Counted from the stretch's first letter, positions 49,629 through 57,657 are shown. The stretch: DNA of 64,000 nucleotides from an uncultured Sphingorhabdus sp. (GCA_947501885.1 CANMXN010000001.1:1178001-1242000), one strand, 5' to 3'. Numbers and translations: made by a program. Notes: a model not told the origin generated them from the letters alone.

Positions 49629-50206
49629 TATCGATCTGCCCTCGCCAAGGCCCCTCTTACCGCGCGCGCCATATGCCGCGATGATCGGTTCAATGCCTCT
49701 GGCGCACTGCCGCGTCCATTATCAGACACGTTAATCGTCATATTGATGGATGGTGCAGCGCCGCTGCGCCCAGCATCAATGGCACCGCTGGTGGTGGGAA
49801 CAAATATTTCTGGTCCATTCTCCCCTACCAAATAAGGCCGCCCCGATGAAACAGGCCCGCCCGTTGATCGCCCTGGAAGCCCCAATGCGGAAGCAGCAAC
49901 ATTACTCAAACCGCCAATTAACCCGCCTGACGAGCCGCCAAATATGCTATCTAACCCCGTGCGCAGTGATGCAGATGCAATATCCGAGAGAACCGATAAG
50001 GCGACGCTGCGCAGATCCTCAAAACCCAGACTGCCACGCCGCAATGCGCCCAATAAACCGCGCTCTAATCCTGCCCCCGCCCGTTCTAGGCTGTTGGCAA
50101 AACCGCCATCCAATTGTGAACGGACATTGCCCAATTCCCGTGCAAACTCCTGCGTATCAGCCCTTACCCTAATGGTTAGGCTCTCAATTTCTTCATCCAT
50201 TATCAT
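49628..50206 (-). CDS. GTA gp11-like tape measure protein (short)
   Basis: The 192-residue protein has SLTIRVRADTQEFARELGNV, then RGLLGALRRGSLGFEDLRSVALS and a Gly-rich segment (IFGGSSGGLIGGLSN), ending GPEIFVPTTSGAIDAG. Phage tape measures set tail length; RcGTA gp11 is similarly short (about 220), so a short tail is expected here. It ends at the same base where the gp12-like gene's start codon ends. Confidence 0.8.
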   Translation of the reverse strand: MIMDEEIESLTIRVRADTQEFARELGNVRSQLDGGFANSLERAGAGLERGLLGALRRGSLGFEDLRSVALSVLSDIASASLRTGLDSIFGGSSGGLIGGLSNVAASALGLPGRSTGGPVSSGRPYLVGENGPEIFVPTTSGAIDAGRSGAAPSINMTINVSDNGRGSAPEALNRSSRHMARAVRGALARADR

Positions 50207-50231
50207 TTCCTTTGAAATGTCATAATATTCA

Positions 50232-50477
50232 TTATTTAGCTTGCTCGTTTTGGATCAATATATCCAACGCATGTCGGTCAATAGGCACAGCATCATGATG
50301 CGTATGAACATCTATTATTGCTCTAATTTCTGCGGGAGTGGCTCGCCAAAAATCATCGATGCGCCAACCCAATAGAGTGATTATCTGCGCACCTAACCGT
50401 TTCGAACTCTCTCTAAAATCAGCAGGTTGCGATATATTGGTAGTATCAGAATGTTTTTGAGCAATCATCTCATCCAC
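50232..50477 (-). CDS. GTA gp10.1-like tail assembly chaperone (small)
   Basis: The 81-residue protein has FRESSKRLGAQIITLLGWRIDDFWRATPAEIRAIID, a pattern of the small GTA gene between gp10 and the tape measure, often 60-90 residues. It probably helps tape-measure folding with gp10, analogous to lambda G/T. It lies one base away from the gp10-like gene. Confidence 0.72.
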   Translation of the reverse strand: MDEMIAQKHSDTTNISQPADFRESSKRLGAQIITLLGWRIDDFWRATPAEIRAIIDVHTHHDAVPIDRHALDILIQNEQAK

Positions 50478-50478
50478 A

Positions 50479-50823
50479 TCATTGTCCTTGCAAAATTTGC
50501 CGTAAGATAATTTTTAGCGCAGGCATCATACCAACCATGCCAATATGCATCATATCATCTGCAAAAGTATCACGCGGCACATCCATAGTTTCGCAATGCC
50601 AAAATAAGGCTATTACCTCACACAATTTGGCTTTGCCAGCGGCTGCGCGATCAACAAAATCAAATAATGATCCAATCTCATCTTCTGCCGCTGCCAATGC
50701 ACCAAATGTAGGGCGCAAAATATAGCATGTATCATCCGCTTTTATCTGTACTTCACCACGTATGCTGTTGGCTGCTTTGGCACTATTTCCTGCTTTCCCA
50801 TTGTTAGCTACTTTTACATTCAT
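50479..50823 (-). CDS. GTA gp10-like protein (gene transfer agent family)
   Basis: The 114-residue protein contains CYILRPTFGALAAAEDEIGS, the GTA-gp10 family pattern, and LCEVIALFWHCETMD. The family precedes the tape measure and is considered a tail assembly chaperone. A poly-Asn/Lys/Ala leader (GKAGNSAKAANS) is unusual and may be an extension. It overlaps the major tail gene stop by 4 nt. Confidence 0.75.
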   Translation of the reverse strand: MNVKVANNGKAGNSAKAANSIRGEVQIKADDTCYILRPTFGALAAAEDEIGSLFDFVDRAAAGKAKLCEVIALFWHCETMDVPRDTFADDMMHIGMVGMMPALKIILRQILQGQ

Positions 50824-51227
50824 AAATTAACCACTGGACCAGAGCTTTCCAAATTAAAGGTAAAACTGCGCTCGCCATTATAATCCCCAGCATAGTCGAG
50901 CCTGCTGATGAGGAATTTACCGCGCATCCGTTCACCGCTCTCAAAGCTTAATTCATAATCATCAATCTCACCTACCAAGGCATGATTGCGAACGCGCAGT
51001 TCAGCATCTGATCCCGTAAAAATACCCGCCGCCGAAACCGAAACCGAGCGCACCCCAGCATTGGAGAGCAATTCACGCCATCCTCCGCTATCTTTGGTTG
51101 TGATATTCACAGCCTCACCATTGATCGACATTTGGGTGGTGCGAAGCCCAGCGATCACAGTATAATCAATCGGGTCTGCTCCATTGCCAATTTTTAGCAA
51201 AAATGCACTTCCTCTTTCTGCGCTCAT
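50820..51227 (-). CDS. phage major tail protein (TP901-1 family, GTA gp9-like)
   Basis: The start is set at ATG 51227 (AAAGGAAA 6 nt upstream), not 51266, giving 135 residues. MSAERGSAFLLKIGNG, ITTKDSGGWRELLSNAGVRSVSVS and SFTFNLESSG are typical of TP901-1-type tube proteins, which form hexameric rings around the tape measure. Confidence 0.88.
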   Translation of the reverse strand: MSAERGSAFLLKIGNGADPIDYTVIAGLRTTQMSINGEAVNITTKDSGGWRELLSNAGVRSVSVSAAGIFTGSDAELRVRNHALVGEIDDYELSFESGERMRGKFLISRLDYAGDYNGERSFTFNLESSGPVVNL

Positions 51228-51313
51228 GATATTTCCTTTCCATAGAGATGTGGATGATGAAGCCAAAATGCATCAGCATCGCCGCATCAAATATTTAATA
51301 TTTGGTTCGATAA

Positions 51314-51718
51314 TTAGGGTTGCGGTTTCACCTGCAAACGAAAGCGGTAATTGATGACTATCGTCCAGCGACCATCTGCATCATGCCCGCTTCTGCTGCG
51401 CAAATATTGACTGTTGATAATATGATGATGCGGCAATTCTCTTGGCAATTTCGTCATCACACTTTCAATTAATGATAGCAGCATTACCGAAGGCGCTTCT
51501 TCTTGCGCAGCGCTGTATAGGGCAATGCTGATACGCACCTCACGTCCTGTGAAACTTTTGCTGCTCCAATCAACGCTCACACTATTTAATAGCTCAATAT
51601 AAGGCGGCGTTGCTTGCGAGGGTCTTTCATCAAAAACACCGTTTATATGGCTCATAATTTCTGCATCATGGCTTAATATTTCTAATATCGCCTGCCGTAA
51701 TTCCCATTCTGCGGTCAT
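51314..51718 (-). CDS. DUF3168 tail terminator-like protein (GTA gp8-like)
   Basis: The 134-residue protein has ELRQAILEILSHDAEIMSHI, NGVFDERPSQATPPYIELL and RSRSGHDADGRWTIVINYRF, the DUF3168 pattern. DUF3168 proteins resemble phage tail terminators that cap the tube on the head side. ATGA overlap with the preceding gene. Confidence 0.85.
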   Translation of the reverse strand: MTAEWELRQAILEILSHDAEIMSHINGVFDERPSQATPPYIELLNSVSVDWSSKSFTGREVRISIALYSAAQEEAPSVMLLSLIESVMTKLPRELPHHHIINSQYLRSRSGHDADGRWTIVINYRFRLQVKPQP

Positions 51719-51984
51719 GGTATAAACCTCCCGGTTAAAAACTGCGGAAAGCGAAGACGATCATTCTGCATCATACGCGCAAAAGTCCTTGGTGCGCGCA
51801 AGGTAACACCGCCATCCATATCTAATTCCAACGCGCCATCAGGGACGGCTACTTGCAGATTTTCAGCAATCTCTGATTGCGCCACTTGCACGCGGCGCAG
51901 GCCCAACATTTGTGCTTTTTGCACTAGATTATCTTCTAAATTACGGTCCATCATATCAGCCTTATACGGCGATAGGGCTGCCAT
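51715..51984 (-). CDS. small GTA protein in the gp7 position
   Basis: The 89-residue product (DRNLEDNLVQKAQMLGLRRV, VAVPDGALELDMDGGVTLRA, RFPQFLTGRFIP) overlaps the connector gene by 34 bp and the DUF3168 gene by 4 nt. By place it corresponds to RcGTA gp7, a head-tail adaptor, but no sequence motif of that family is recognised. The LRAPRTFARMM tail looks like a conserved short motif, so it is probably genuine. It is called by context only. Confidence 0.55.
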   Translation of the reverse strand: MAALSPYKADMMDRNLEDNLVQKAQMLGLRRVQVAQSEIAENLQVAVPDGALELDMDGGVTLRAPRTFARMMQNDRLRFPQFLTGRFIP

Positions 51985-52487
51985 AGTGCCGCAATGGCCG
52001 CAGGAGGCTGCGTGCTTTCGTCTAAATTGCGATTGCTGTATATATGCGCAGCTAATCTAATAATCCCGTTGCGAATGGGTTCGGCAAGGTCTGACCAATT
52101 CTCACTTAGTCCCGCTTGATAAGCAATACGCACACGGCCCGATAAATTATAGCCGCGAAACTTTCCAATGCCTGCCCCCGAAATATCAATGGCATAGCTA
52201 TCAATAGGTAATGCTATCTCTTCACCAGCAACAGATAAAGCCATAATCGTATCGATAGCAATTACGGGCGATTTACATAATTTTTGCCAGCATTTATTGG
52301 CTATAATATCTTCGCTATAATGCGTTAAAAGTGCTGGCGTGCCGATAAAATTCTCACAAATTTCAAGCGATGCGCGCAACAATGATAATAAAGTCGCATC
52401 TTCATTAGAAAGTGAAATACGCAGATAATCTTTAAGAGCATTAAGCGCGCTAGCAGGCACGATGGGAGGCGTGGATTTGAGCATCAC
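51951..52487 (-). CDS. phage head-tail connector protein (GTA gp6-like)
   Basis: The 178-residue protein has ALNALKDYLRISLSNEDATL, LRASLEICENFIGTPALLTH and VRIAYQAGLSENWSDLAEPI, NGIIRLAAHIYSNR, the pattern of the HK97 gp6/phiE125 gp8-like connectors. These form the ring under the portal through which DNA passes. It starts at ATG 52487 or the following ATG; the adaptor-like gene's stop overlaps by 4 nt. Confidence 0.85.
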   Translation of the reverse strand: MMLKSTPPIVPASALNALKDYLRISLSNEDATLLSLLRASLEICENFIGTPALLTHYSEDIIANKCWQKLCKSPVIAIDTIMALSVAGEEIALPIDSYAIDISGAGIGKFRGYNLSGRVRIAYQAGLSENWSDLAEPIRNGIIRLAAHIYSNRNLDESTQPPAAIAALWQPYRRIRLI

Positions 52488-52765
52488 CGTTTCTCCACAC
52501 GAAAGCTAATAGAACGTTGATCACTCTCGCCGCTTTCCAAAATGATATGGTTGCTGACATCATAAGTTTTTCCAATGACACCGCCTTCGATTGACGCAGT
52601 GGATTGACGGCCATTATGACTGGATTCGACAATGGATAATCCTGCGTCATGCTCTGGAGTAACGCTCCATGTGGATGCTTGAATGATATTATGGCCCAAA
52701 TGGCCAGCGCCCCAATCGATCATATAATCGATACGCGCAGATGGGTCTTTCACAAAGACACGCAT
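52484..52765 (-). CDS. fibre-tail adaptor-like protein
   Basis: The 93-residue protein begins VFVKDPSARIDYMIDWGAGH and continues IIQASTWSVTPEHDAGLSIV and IGKTYDVSNHIILESGESDQ, ending in basic EKR. This beta-rich pattern (DPxxxxDYxxDW near the start, W..V, T.SxI.GG..G..Y.V) is that of small phage proteins annotated as fibre-tail adaptors, located beside fibre genes. It follows the fibre and a 47-residue ORF and precedes the connector. Assignment is by resemblance, not certain. Confidence 0.55.
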   Translation of the reverse strand: MRVFVKDPSARIDYMIDWGAGHLGHNIIQASTWSVTPEHDAGLSIVESSHNGRQSTASIEGGVIGKTYDVSNHIILESGESDQRSISFRVEKR

Positions 52766-52808
52766 GTCTTGCTCCCTTTCGTTAAATTGTTGATATATTT
52801 TACCCGCG

Positions 52809-52952
52809 TTACGGTTTTATACGGCTTACATCGGGCTTAACGGGATAATGGTTTTGACGTTTCAGAACCTTTTGGGTCGGAATATTCCTATTAATCGTTT
52901 TATGTTCACTGCCGCTTATCGGTTGCGATGCGATTGCCTCACCAAACATCAT
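52809..52952 (-). CDS. 47-residue hypothetical protein coupled to the fibre gene
   Basis: The ATG at 52952 overlaps the last base of the fibre stop as TAATG, and another ATG follows at once, so re-initiation is plausible. The product starts MMFGEAIASQPISGSEHK and is basic (pattern NRNIPTQKVLKRQNHYP); no membrane helix or family is seen. It fills the gap between the fibre and the adaptor-like gene. It may be an assembly factor or a spurious frame. Confidence 0.4.
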   Translation of the reverse strand: MMFGEAIASQPISGSEHKTINRNIPTQKVLKRQNHYPVKPDVSRIKP

Positions 52953-54379
52953 TATGCCTTACTTAACATATTGAGTTTTTCTGTGATGCGGTGCAGTTCA
53001 CGCCGTTGATAAGCCGCTTCCATCGCGAAGCATTCATCATAACGCAAACCCCATTTCCGCCCTGCTTTTCGGATTAATAAAGGGGCGACATCATTACCAG
53101 CTTGGTCAACACCGTCCTGATATTCATCATCCCATTCATCATAACAGCATAAACCAATTTCAAAGGCATCAATATTATGTTTTTGAAATATTTGATGCAC
53201 ATGCTGCGCAATCAATCCCAAATGCCATCTTTTGCCGCCTTTGCGAAATTTATATCGGGACCATTTAACATCTGCCCAAGCATCCAACCATTCATCAGAT
53301 ATGGCACCAATATTTTTTTTATGCTTCCTATCCGATGTATTTATTGCTCCAGAGCCACTGTAAATAACAGAAAATCTCGCATTGGATTTGCCCAATGCTA
53401 TTTGATTATCACTTCCTGGGGTAACCGTTGCATTATCGATGGATATGACCCTAGTCGGAATAGTATTGCTGCCCACTGTTAATGACTGATCCGCACAGAT
53501 ATGAACCTGCCCACCAACCATCAATATCCCAGAACGGTTCGGTGAGGTTGCTCTATATTTATGACTGGAAAAATAAAAACCATTATCAAAAATATAGGAT
53601 CCCGTAGTAGAAGTTACAGAACCGATATAACAGTCCGAACCTGCATAACCCGCAGAAAAGTGAGCTTGCTTGAAATGATTAGACCGCTCCACATGCAACA
53701 GAGTATCGGGCGATGACTTGCTAATACCGACATGATTTCCGCTGCTATATATATTTTCTAAACCCGCAATATCACCAATATTATGGCTATGATCTCTATC
53801 TGCATAATCGCCAGCATCTTGCTTGGCCAAAAGCTGATCATTCAAGCCATCAATATCGGTATAAGCATGAACATGCGTATTTGGGGCATAATCACCTACA
53901 TCCTGCTTTCCACTCAAAGCCACTGATAAACCAGTAATTTCATCCATATTATGGTCATGCGATGTTAAGGCATAATCACCAACATCTTGTTTATTATCAA
54001 GCGCCGCACCGATACCATTAATATCCGTCACATCATGGCTATGTACAGACACATCATCACCATCTTGCTCTGCAAACCATTGCGCCGATATGGTAAGATT
54101 GATGATCTTAAGACCGTCAGAAAAATCAGTCAGATCATTATTATTCGAACTCGTGATTGCATCGCGTATAAGGCGGTTATCTTCATCAATATAACCTCTG
54201 CCAACTTCCCATTCGCGGGGGGTATTTATGTTTGAAATCGCGTAGTAAAAATATCGGTTTTGAGGAACCGCTTCTGCAAAACTGCGATAACCAGGCGATG
54301 CACCTTCTAAAATAAAAGGCTCAGCGCCATTACTATAAGATGTTTCACGCACCAAGTCGGCAAAAAAAATATCAGTCAT
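52952..54379 (-). CDS. tail/head fibre protein with HxH repeats and S74 autocleaving chaperone
   Basis: The 475-residue protein has an N-terminal attachment domain (DLVRETSYSNGAEPFILEGA, PGYRSFAEAVPQNRYFYYAI, about residues 8-60), four HxH repeats of 28 residues (H113, H141, H169, H197), a beta region (230-345), and a C-terminal intramolecular chaperone of the peptidase S74 type: S349-D-R-K-H-K354 followed by HLGLIAQHVHQIF. In S74 fibres the Ser/Lys dyad (Lys five residues after Ser) cleaves the trimeric chaperone off after folding. Its place beside the capsid gene, far from the tail-tip genes, is unusual. Confidence 0.85.
   Translation of the reverse strand: MTDIFFADLVRETSYSNGAEPFILEGASPGYRSFAEAVPQNRYFYYAISNINTPREWEVGRGYIDEDNRLIRDAITSSNNNDLTDFSDGLKIINLTISAQWFAEQDGDDVSVHSHDVTDINGIGAALDNKQDVGDYALTSHDHNMDEITGLSVALSGKQDVGDYAPNTHVHAYTDIDGLNDQLLAKQDAGDYADRDHSHNIGDIAGLENIYSSGNHVGISKSSPDTLLHVERSNHFKQAHFSAGYAGSDCYIGSVTSTTGSYIFDNGFYFSSHKYRATSPNRSGILMVGGQVHICADQSLTVGSNTIPTRVISIDNATVTPGSDNQIALGKSNARFSVIYSGSGAINTSDRKHKKNIGAISDEWLDAWADVKWSRYKFRKGGKRWHLGLIAQHVHQIFQKHNIDAFEIGLCCYDEWDDEYQDGVDQAGNDVAPLLIRKAGRKWGLRYDECFAMEAAYQRRELHRITEKLNMLSKA
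53759..54043 (-). repeat. four 28-residue HxH repeats in the fibre
   Basis: HSHDVTDI, HDHNMDEITGL, HVHAYTDIDGL and HSHNIGDIAGL begin at residues 113, 141, 169 and 197, exactly 28 apart, each followed by a LxxKQDxGDYA segment. In phage fibre trimers the HxH motif of three chains octahedrally binds an iron ion. These sites would form four metal rings along the shaft. Confidence 0.85.
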
Positions 54380-54399
54380 ATCTGTCTCTTATCATGGTT

Positions 54400-54434
54400 A
54401 GCCCGCACCAGCAGGGGGATAACTGGTACGGGCT
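54400..54434 (-). promoter_or_regulatory. stable hairpin between capsid and fibre genes
   Basis: The minus-strand RNA can form a 12-bp stem (AGCCCGTACCAG / CTGGTGCGGGCT, one U-G pair) with an 11-nt loop, but no T-run follows, so it is not a typical terminator. It lies 57 bp after the capsid stop and 20 bp before the fibre start. It could protect the 3' end of capsid mRNA or dampen downstream expression. Confidence 0.5.
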
Positions 54435-54490
54435 TATTTGCGCCAACTCTCAGGAGTTCAATCAAAGTCAGCGCAAATATAGGGATGGAA

Positions 54491-55717
54491 TTAGTTTGCT
54501 GAGAATTTTAGCAATTTAATCGCCTCGCTGTTCATCACCTGTCCGCCAATGCGCTTGGTCGCATAAAAATGCACAAAGGGCTTATTGGTGAATGGGTCGC
54601 GCAATATTTGCGTAGCTTTGCGTTCGGCAATCAAATAGCCTGCTCTAAAATTACCAAAAGCAATAGAGAGGCTATCCGCGCTCACATCAGGCATATCTTG
54701 CGCTTCGACCACAGGATAACCCAGCAATGTATCAGGCTGACCAGAGGCCAAAGAGGGTTGCCACAAAAATGCGCCATCGCTGGTTTTAAATTTGCGGATA
54801 TGCGCCAATGTGCTGCTATTCATAACAAAGGCTGCGCCCTGACGATAAGATGATTTCAGCGAATGCACCAAGTCAATGATTTGATCTTCTGGATTATCGC
54901 TACCAAAATCACCATCGCTACCGCTGGCGATATATTGCAGCGTGCCAAAATTACGATCAGCATCTTCTGCATCGCTAATGGCGCTATTCAAAAAGCCTTT
55001 GGGTTGATTGACGCCGCTACCCATTACAAAGGCGCTGCCTTCGGCGCGGGCAAATTCCCGAGCAATCTCATCAGCAAGCCAGCTTTGCACATCAAAGGCC
55101 GCGTCATCAAGCATCGCCTGCGATGCCGCAGGATTGGCATATAGCTCGCCCGTTGGCGGTGCGATTTCGTTAAAGTTCGGTGTATCGGTTTCTGGTCGGC
55201 TTTGCACTTCGCTCACCCAACCAGAAGGCGTGCCGCCATCAGTTACCAATTTACGGTATCCAGCAGTTCCCGTTTGCACCACAGTGGCGATCGAACGAAT
55301 GGGTGAAATATCATTCAATGTTTTGCCAATCATCGCATCAATTTGCTGTGGTACGGCAAAACCGCCATCCGATGCACTTGCGCCCGAAAAGCTTTTCATC
55401 TCATTCTCTTGGCCTCGGCGTAAATAACCATCCACAAAAGCACGGACATTGGCATCATTTTTCAGACCTTTTTCACCGCTCTCTAGCACAGGACGCGCCG
55501 CTGCACTTGAAACTTGCGCCATTTGCCCTTTTAGGATTTTTACATCAGCCTTGGTAGCATCTACATCGCTACGCAGAGCTTTTATTTCGGTTTTTTGAGT
55601 TTCTTGCTCATCAGCTATTACTGCCATATCTTCTGCAGCAATCACCGCATCAAATGATGCTTCCATAGCATCTGCTTTCACTTCTAATCCTGTATCTTGG
55701 GAAATATCCATTATCAT
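54491..55717 (-). CDS. phage major capsid protein, HK97 family (GTA gp5-like)
   Basis: The start at 55717 (or 55711, 55729) is uncertain; AAAGG sits just upstream. About 408 residues: an N-terminal delta/scaffold coiled coil (KTEIKALRSDVDATKADVKI, about residues 40-75) that the prohead protease should remove, then ENEMKSFSGASASDGGFAVP, IMIGKTLNDISPIRSIATVV-like and the HK97 fold (GSGVNQPKGFLN, LLGYPVVEAQDMPDVS, QILRDPFTNKPFVHFYATKR). It forms the small GTA head. Confidence 0.9.
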   Translation of the reverse strand: MIMDISQDTGLEVKADAMEASFDAVIAAEDMAVIADEQETQKTEIKALRSDVDATKADVKILKGQMAQVSSAAARPVLESGEKGLKNDANVRAFVDGYLRRGQENEMKSFSGASASDGGFAVPQQIDAMIGKTLNDISPIRSIATVVQTGTAGYRKLVTDGGTPSGWVSEVQSRPETDTPNFNEIAPPTGELYANPAASQAMLDDAAFDVQSWLADEIAREFARAEGSAFVMGSGVNQPKGFLNSAISDAEDADRNFGTLQYIASGSDGDFGSDNPEDQIIDLVHSLKSSYRQGAAFVMNSSTLAHIRKFKTSDGAFLWQPSLASGQPDTLLGYPVVEAQDMPDVSADSLSIAFGNFRAGYLIAERKATQILRDPFTNKPFVHFYATKRIGGQVMNSEAIKLLKFSAN

Positions 55718-55785
55718 TATACCTTTCATTTACGTCTTAAGTTAAGGAGCTACTTCTCCTATATTTGAGGATGATTTGGCGACTT

Positions 55786-56166
55786 TCATTGCACCATATG
55801 CACCCTCGCCAGCGGCTGCATAGGAAATGTAACCAAACTGATTTCTGCGACATCAAGCGCCAATAATTCGCGTGGTTTTGAACCAATAGAATCCTGCACG
55901 CGATATCCAAAAGAAAGCCCCCGAACCATGCCATTACGCAACAATTTTGCTGCATCATGATCGGGAGAATGCAGCGCCGCAATAATCCGCAAACCCCGTT
56001 TATCGACTTGCATATATTCAATATCGCCAATTTTTTGATCGGGGTCATGCTGCCACAAAAGGGGAATATTGATATTCAGATTATCAAAGGCGCTACGGCG
56101 AATAATATCGCCGCCTTTATCGATGCGATCAAAAACTGCTGCATAGCCCGCTAATCTAACACTCAT
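55786..56166 (-). CDS. prohead protease, HK97 type (GTA gp4-like)
   Basis: The open frame extends to 56283, but ATG 56166 overlaps the previous stop as ATGA and starts MSVRLAGYAAVFDRIDKGGD, as in the family, giving 126 residues. The catalytic His (PLLWQHDPDQ) and Ser (VRGLSFGYRV) are present. It removes the capsid delta domain during maturation. Confidence 0.88.
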   Translation of the reverse strand: MSVRLAGYAAVFDRIDKGGDIIRRSAFDNLNINIPLLWQHDPDQKIGDIEYMQVDKRGLRIIAALHSPDHDAAKLLRNGMVRGLSFGYRVQDSIGSKPRELLALDVAEISLVTFPMQPLARVHMVQ

Positions 56167-56471
56167 GACAGGCTCGCCCCAAAGCCCAAGCGTACCGCGA
56201 TTCCAAGCAGCAATAGCGCTAAAAGCGCTCTTACACTCCATGTTATAACGGCCTTCATAGCGCTTGATTTGGCATCGCGCCATGCTTGTAATAATTCGCG
56301 CAGCTCAGCCAAATCTTCTTTGGCATTTTCCTCTGACAAACCCAATTTTTTGAGAACGCGTTCCGCCCCTATGTCGCTTGATTCTTCGACAATGGCGCGC
56401 AGTGTCACCATATCACCTTGCTCTTTTTGCGCCTGCGCCAATAAACGCGCAAGCATTTCATTATTGTTCAC
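56163..56471 (-). CDS. DUF6127-like small membrane protein (GTA gp3.5 position)
   Basis: The 102-residue protein has EMLARLLAQAQKEQGDMVTL, IVEESSDIGAERVLKKLGLS and LAELRELLQAWRDAKSSAMK, then one membrane helix (ALLALLLLGIAVRLGFG). It overlaps the portal stop by 11 bp and the protease start by 4 nt. DUF6127 is a sphingomonad-specific family next to portal genes; its role is unknown. A C-terminal helix could suit a role in release or in head attachment to the membrane, but this is a guess. Confidence 0.7.
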   Translation of the reverse strand: MNNNEMLARLLAQAQKEQGDMVTLRAIVEESSDIGAERVLKKLGLSEENAKEDLAELRELLQAWRDAKSSAMKAVITWSVRALLALLLLGIAVRLGFGASLS

Positions 56472-57657
56472 TATTTGTTCCTAAATTATCTAAACCAAGA
56501 AATTCTCTTTTTTCAGCATCACTCAAAAAATCAGCCGCCGATACTTGCGCCCATAAACGTTCGCGGTCCTCTGAAAGCGCAGTAATTTTATCCATATCAA
56601 TCGATAGCGAAACCGCATCCAACCAAGGGACTTCACCAGATGATAGTCCGCGCTCCAACGCCGATAATATTTTGTCAATTAGGGGCAGTAAGGTCAGCCG
56701 CCATAGCGCCCGATTGGCCTCACGGTAATTGGCATAGCTATTATCACCCGCAATACCCAGCAGCATCGGCGGGACCCCAAATGCCAGAGCAATGTCGCGC
56801 GCAGCGGCTGCTTTTAACGCCACAAAATCCATATCCGCTGGGGACATGCTCATCGCCTGCCATGTTAAGCCGCCCTCTAATAACATGGGCCGTCCCGCGT
56901 TACCGCTGCCGCTAAAGCTTGCTTCCATCTCTTCGCGCAAACGATCAAATTGCTGCGCGGTTAAGGGCACGGCATTATCGCCGCCATCATAAACCAACGC
57001 CCCCGACGGCCGCGCCGCATTATCGAGCACACTGCGGTTCCAGCGCGTTGCTGCATTATGGACGCGGATAGATTGCATCGCCGCATGCAAGCAGCCCAAT
57101 CCATAATGATCATCGCTCGGATGGAAACCTTTAATATGGATAATCTGCTGTCTGCCCAGCGCATCATAGGCATCGATAGTCTCATATTGGTCGCCCACAC
57201 GATATTGATAGCTTTGTGGCCAGCCGCGTTGGTCTGGCACAATAGTTATGCGCTCGGGACGCAAGGCATATAATTCGGCTGCATCACCCATGTCATTGGT
57301 CAATATATGAATGAAAGCATTACCATGGAGCAGCAAATTGGCGGCTATTGTCTCTAGCAAGTCCTGACCCGAACTATTATTATAAACCAAATCGGTTATT
57401 TTACTATTTTTTTCTGAACTAAAAATAATAGATGCACTGCCGACCGATTCCGTCAATATACGCACAGAGCGCTGCACAATGGCATTATTTTCATAACCTT
57501 CTTTGACGGCTGCGTCATAGGATATATGCTCATCTCCATTATATAAAGCATCACCATATGCATTAAAAAACCGCCCTAACGGCGGCCGATGTTGCGATTT
57601 TTGAGATTCACTCACTTGCCCTTTAAAGGCCAGCGTCAATCGATCCAATATGCTCAT
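56461..57657 (-). CDS. phage portal protein, HK97 family (GTA gp3-like)
   Basis: The 398-residue protein has GNAFIHILTNDMGDAAELYAL, LRPERITIVPDQRG, GCLHAAMQSIRVHNAATRWN and the family block FALAFGVPPMLLGIAGDNSY / YREANRALWRLTLLPLIDKI. It forms the dodecameric ring at one capsid vertex. AGGA lies 6 nt before the ATG. Confidence 0.92.
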   Translation of the reverse strand: MSILDRLTLAFKGQVSESQKSQHRPPLGRFFNAYGDALYNGDEHISYDAAVKEGYENNAIVQRSVRILTESVGSASIIFSSEKNSKITDLVYNNSSGQDLLETIAANLLLHGNAFIHILTNDMGDAAELYALRPERITIVPDQRGWPQSYQYRVGDQYETIDAYDALGRQQIIHIKGFHPSDDHYGLGCLHAAMQSIRVHNAATRWNRSVLDNAARPSGALVYDGGDNAVPLTAQQFDRLREEMEASFSGSGNAGRPMLLEGGLTWQAMSMSPADMDFVALKAAAARDIALAFGVPPMLLGIAGDNSYANYREANRALWRLTLLPLIDKILSALERGLSSGEVPWLDAVSLSIDMDKITALSEDRERLWAQVSAADFLSDAEKREFLGLDNLGTNSEQ

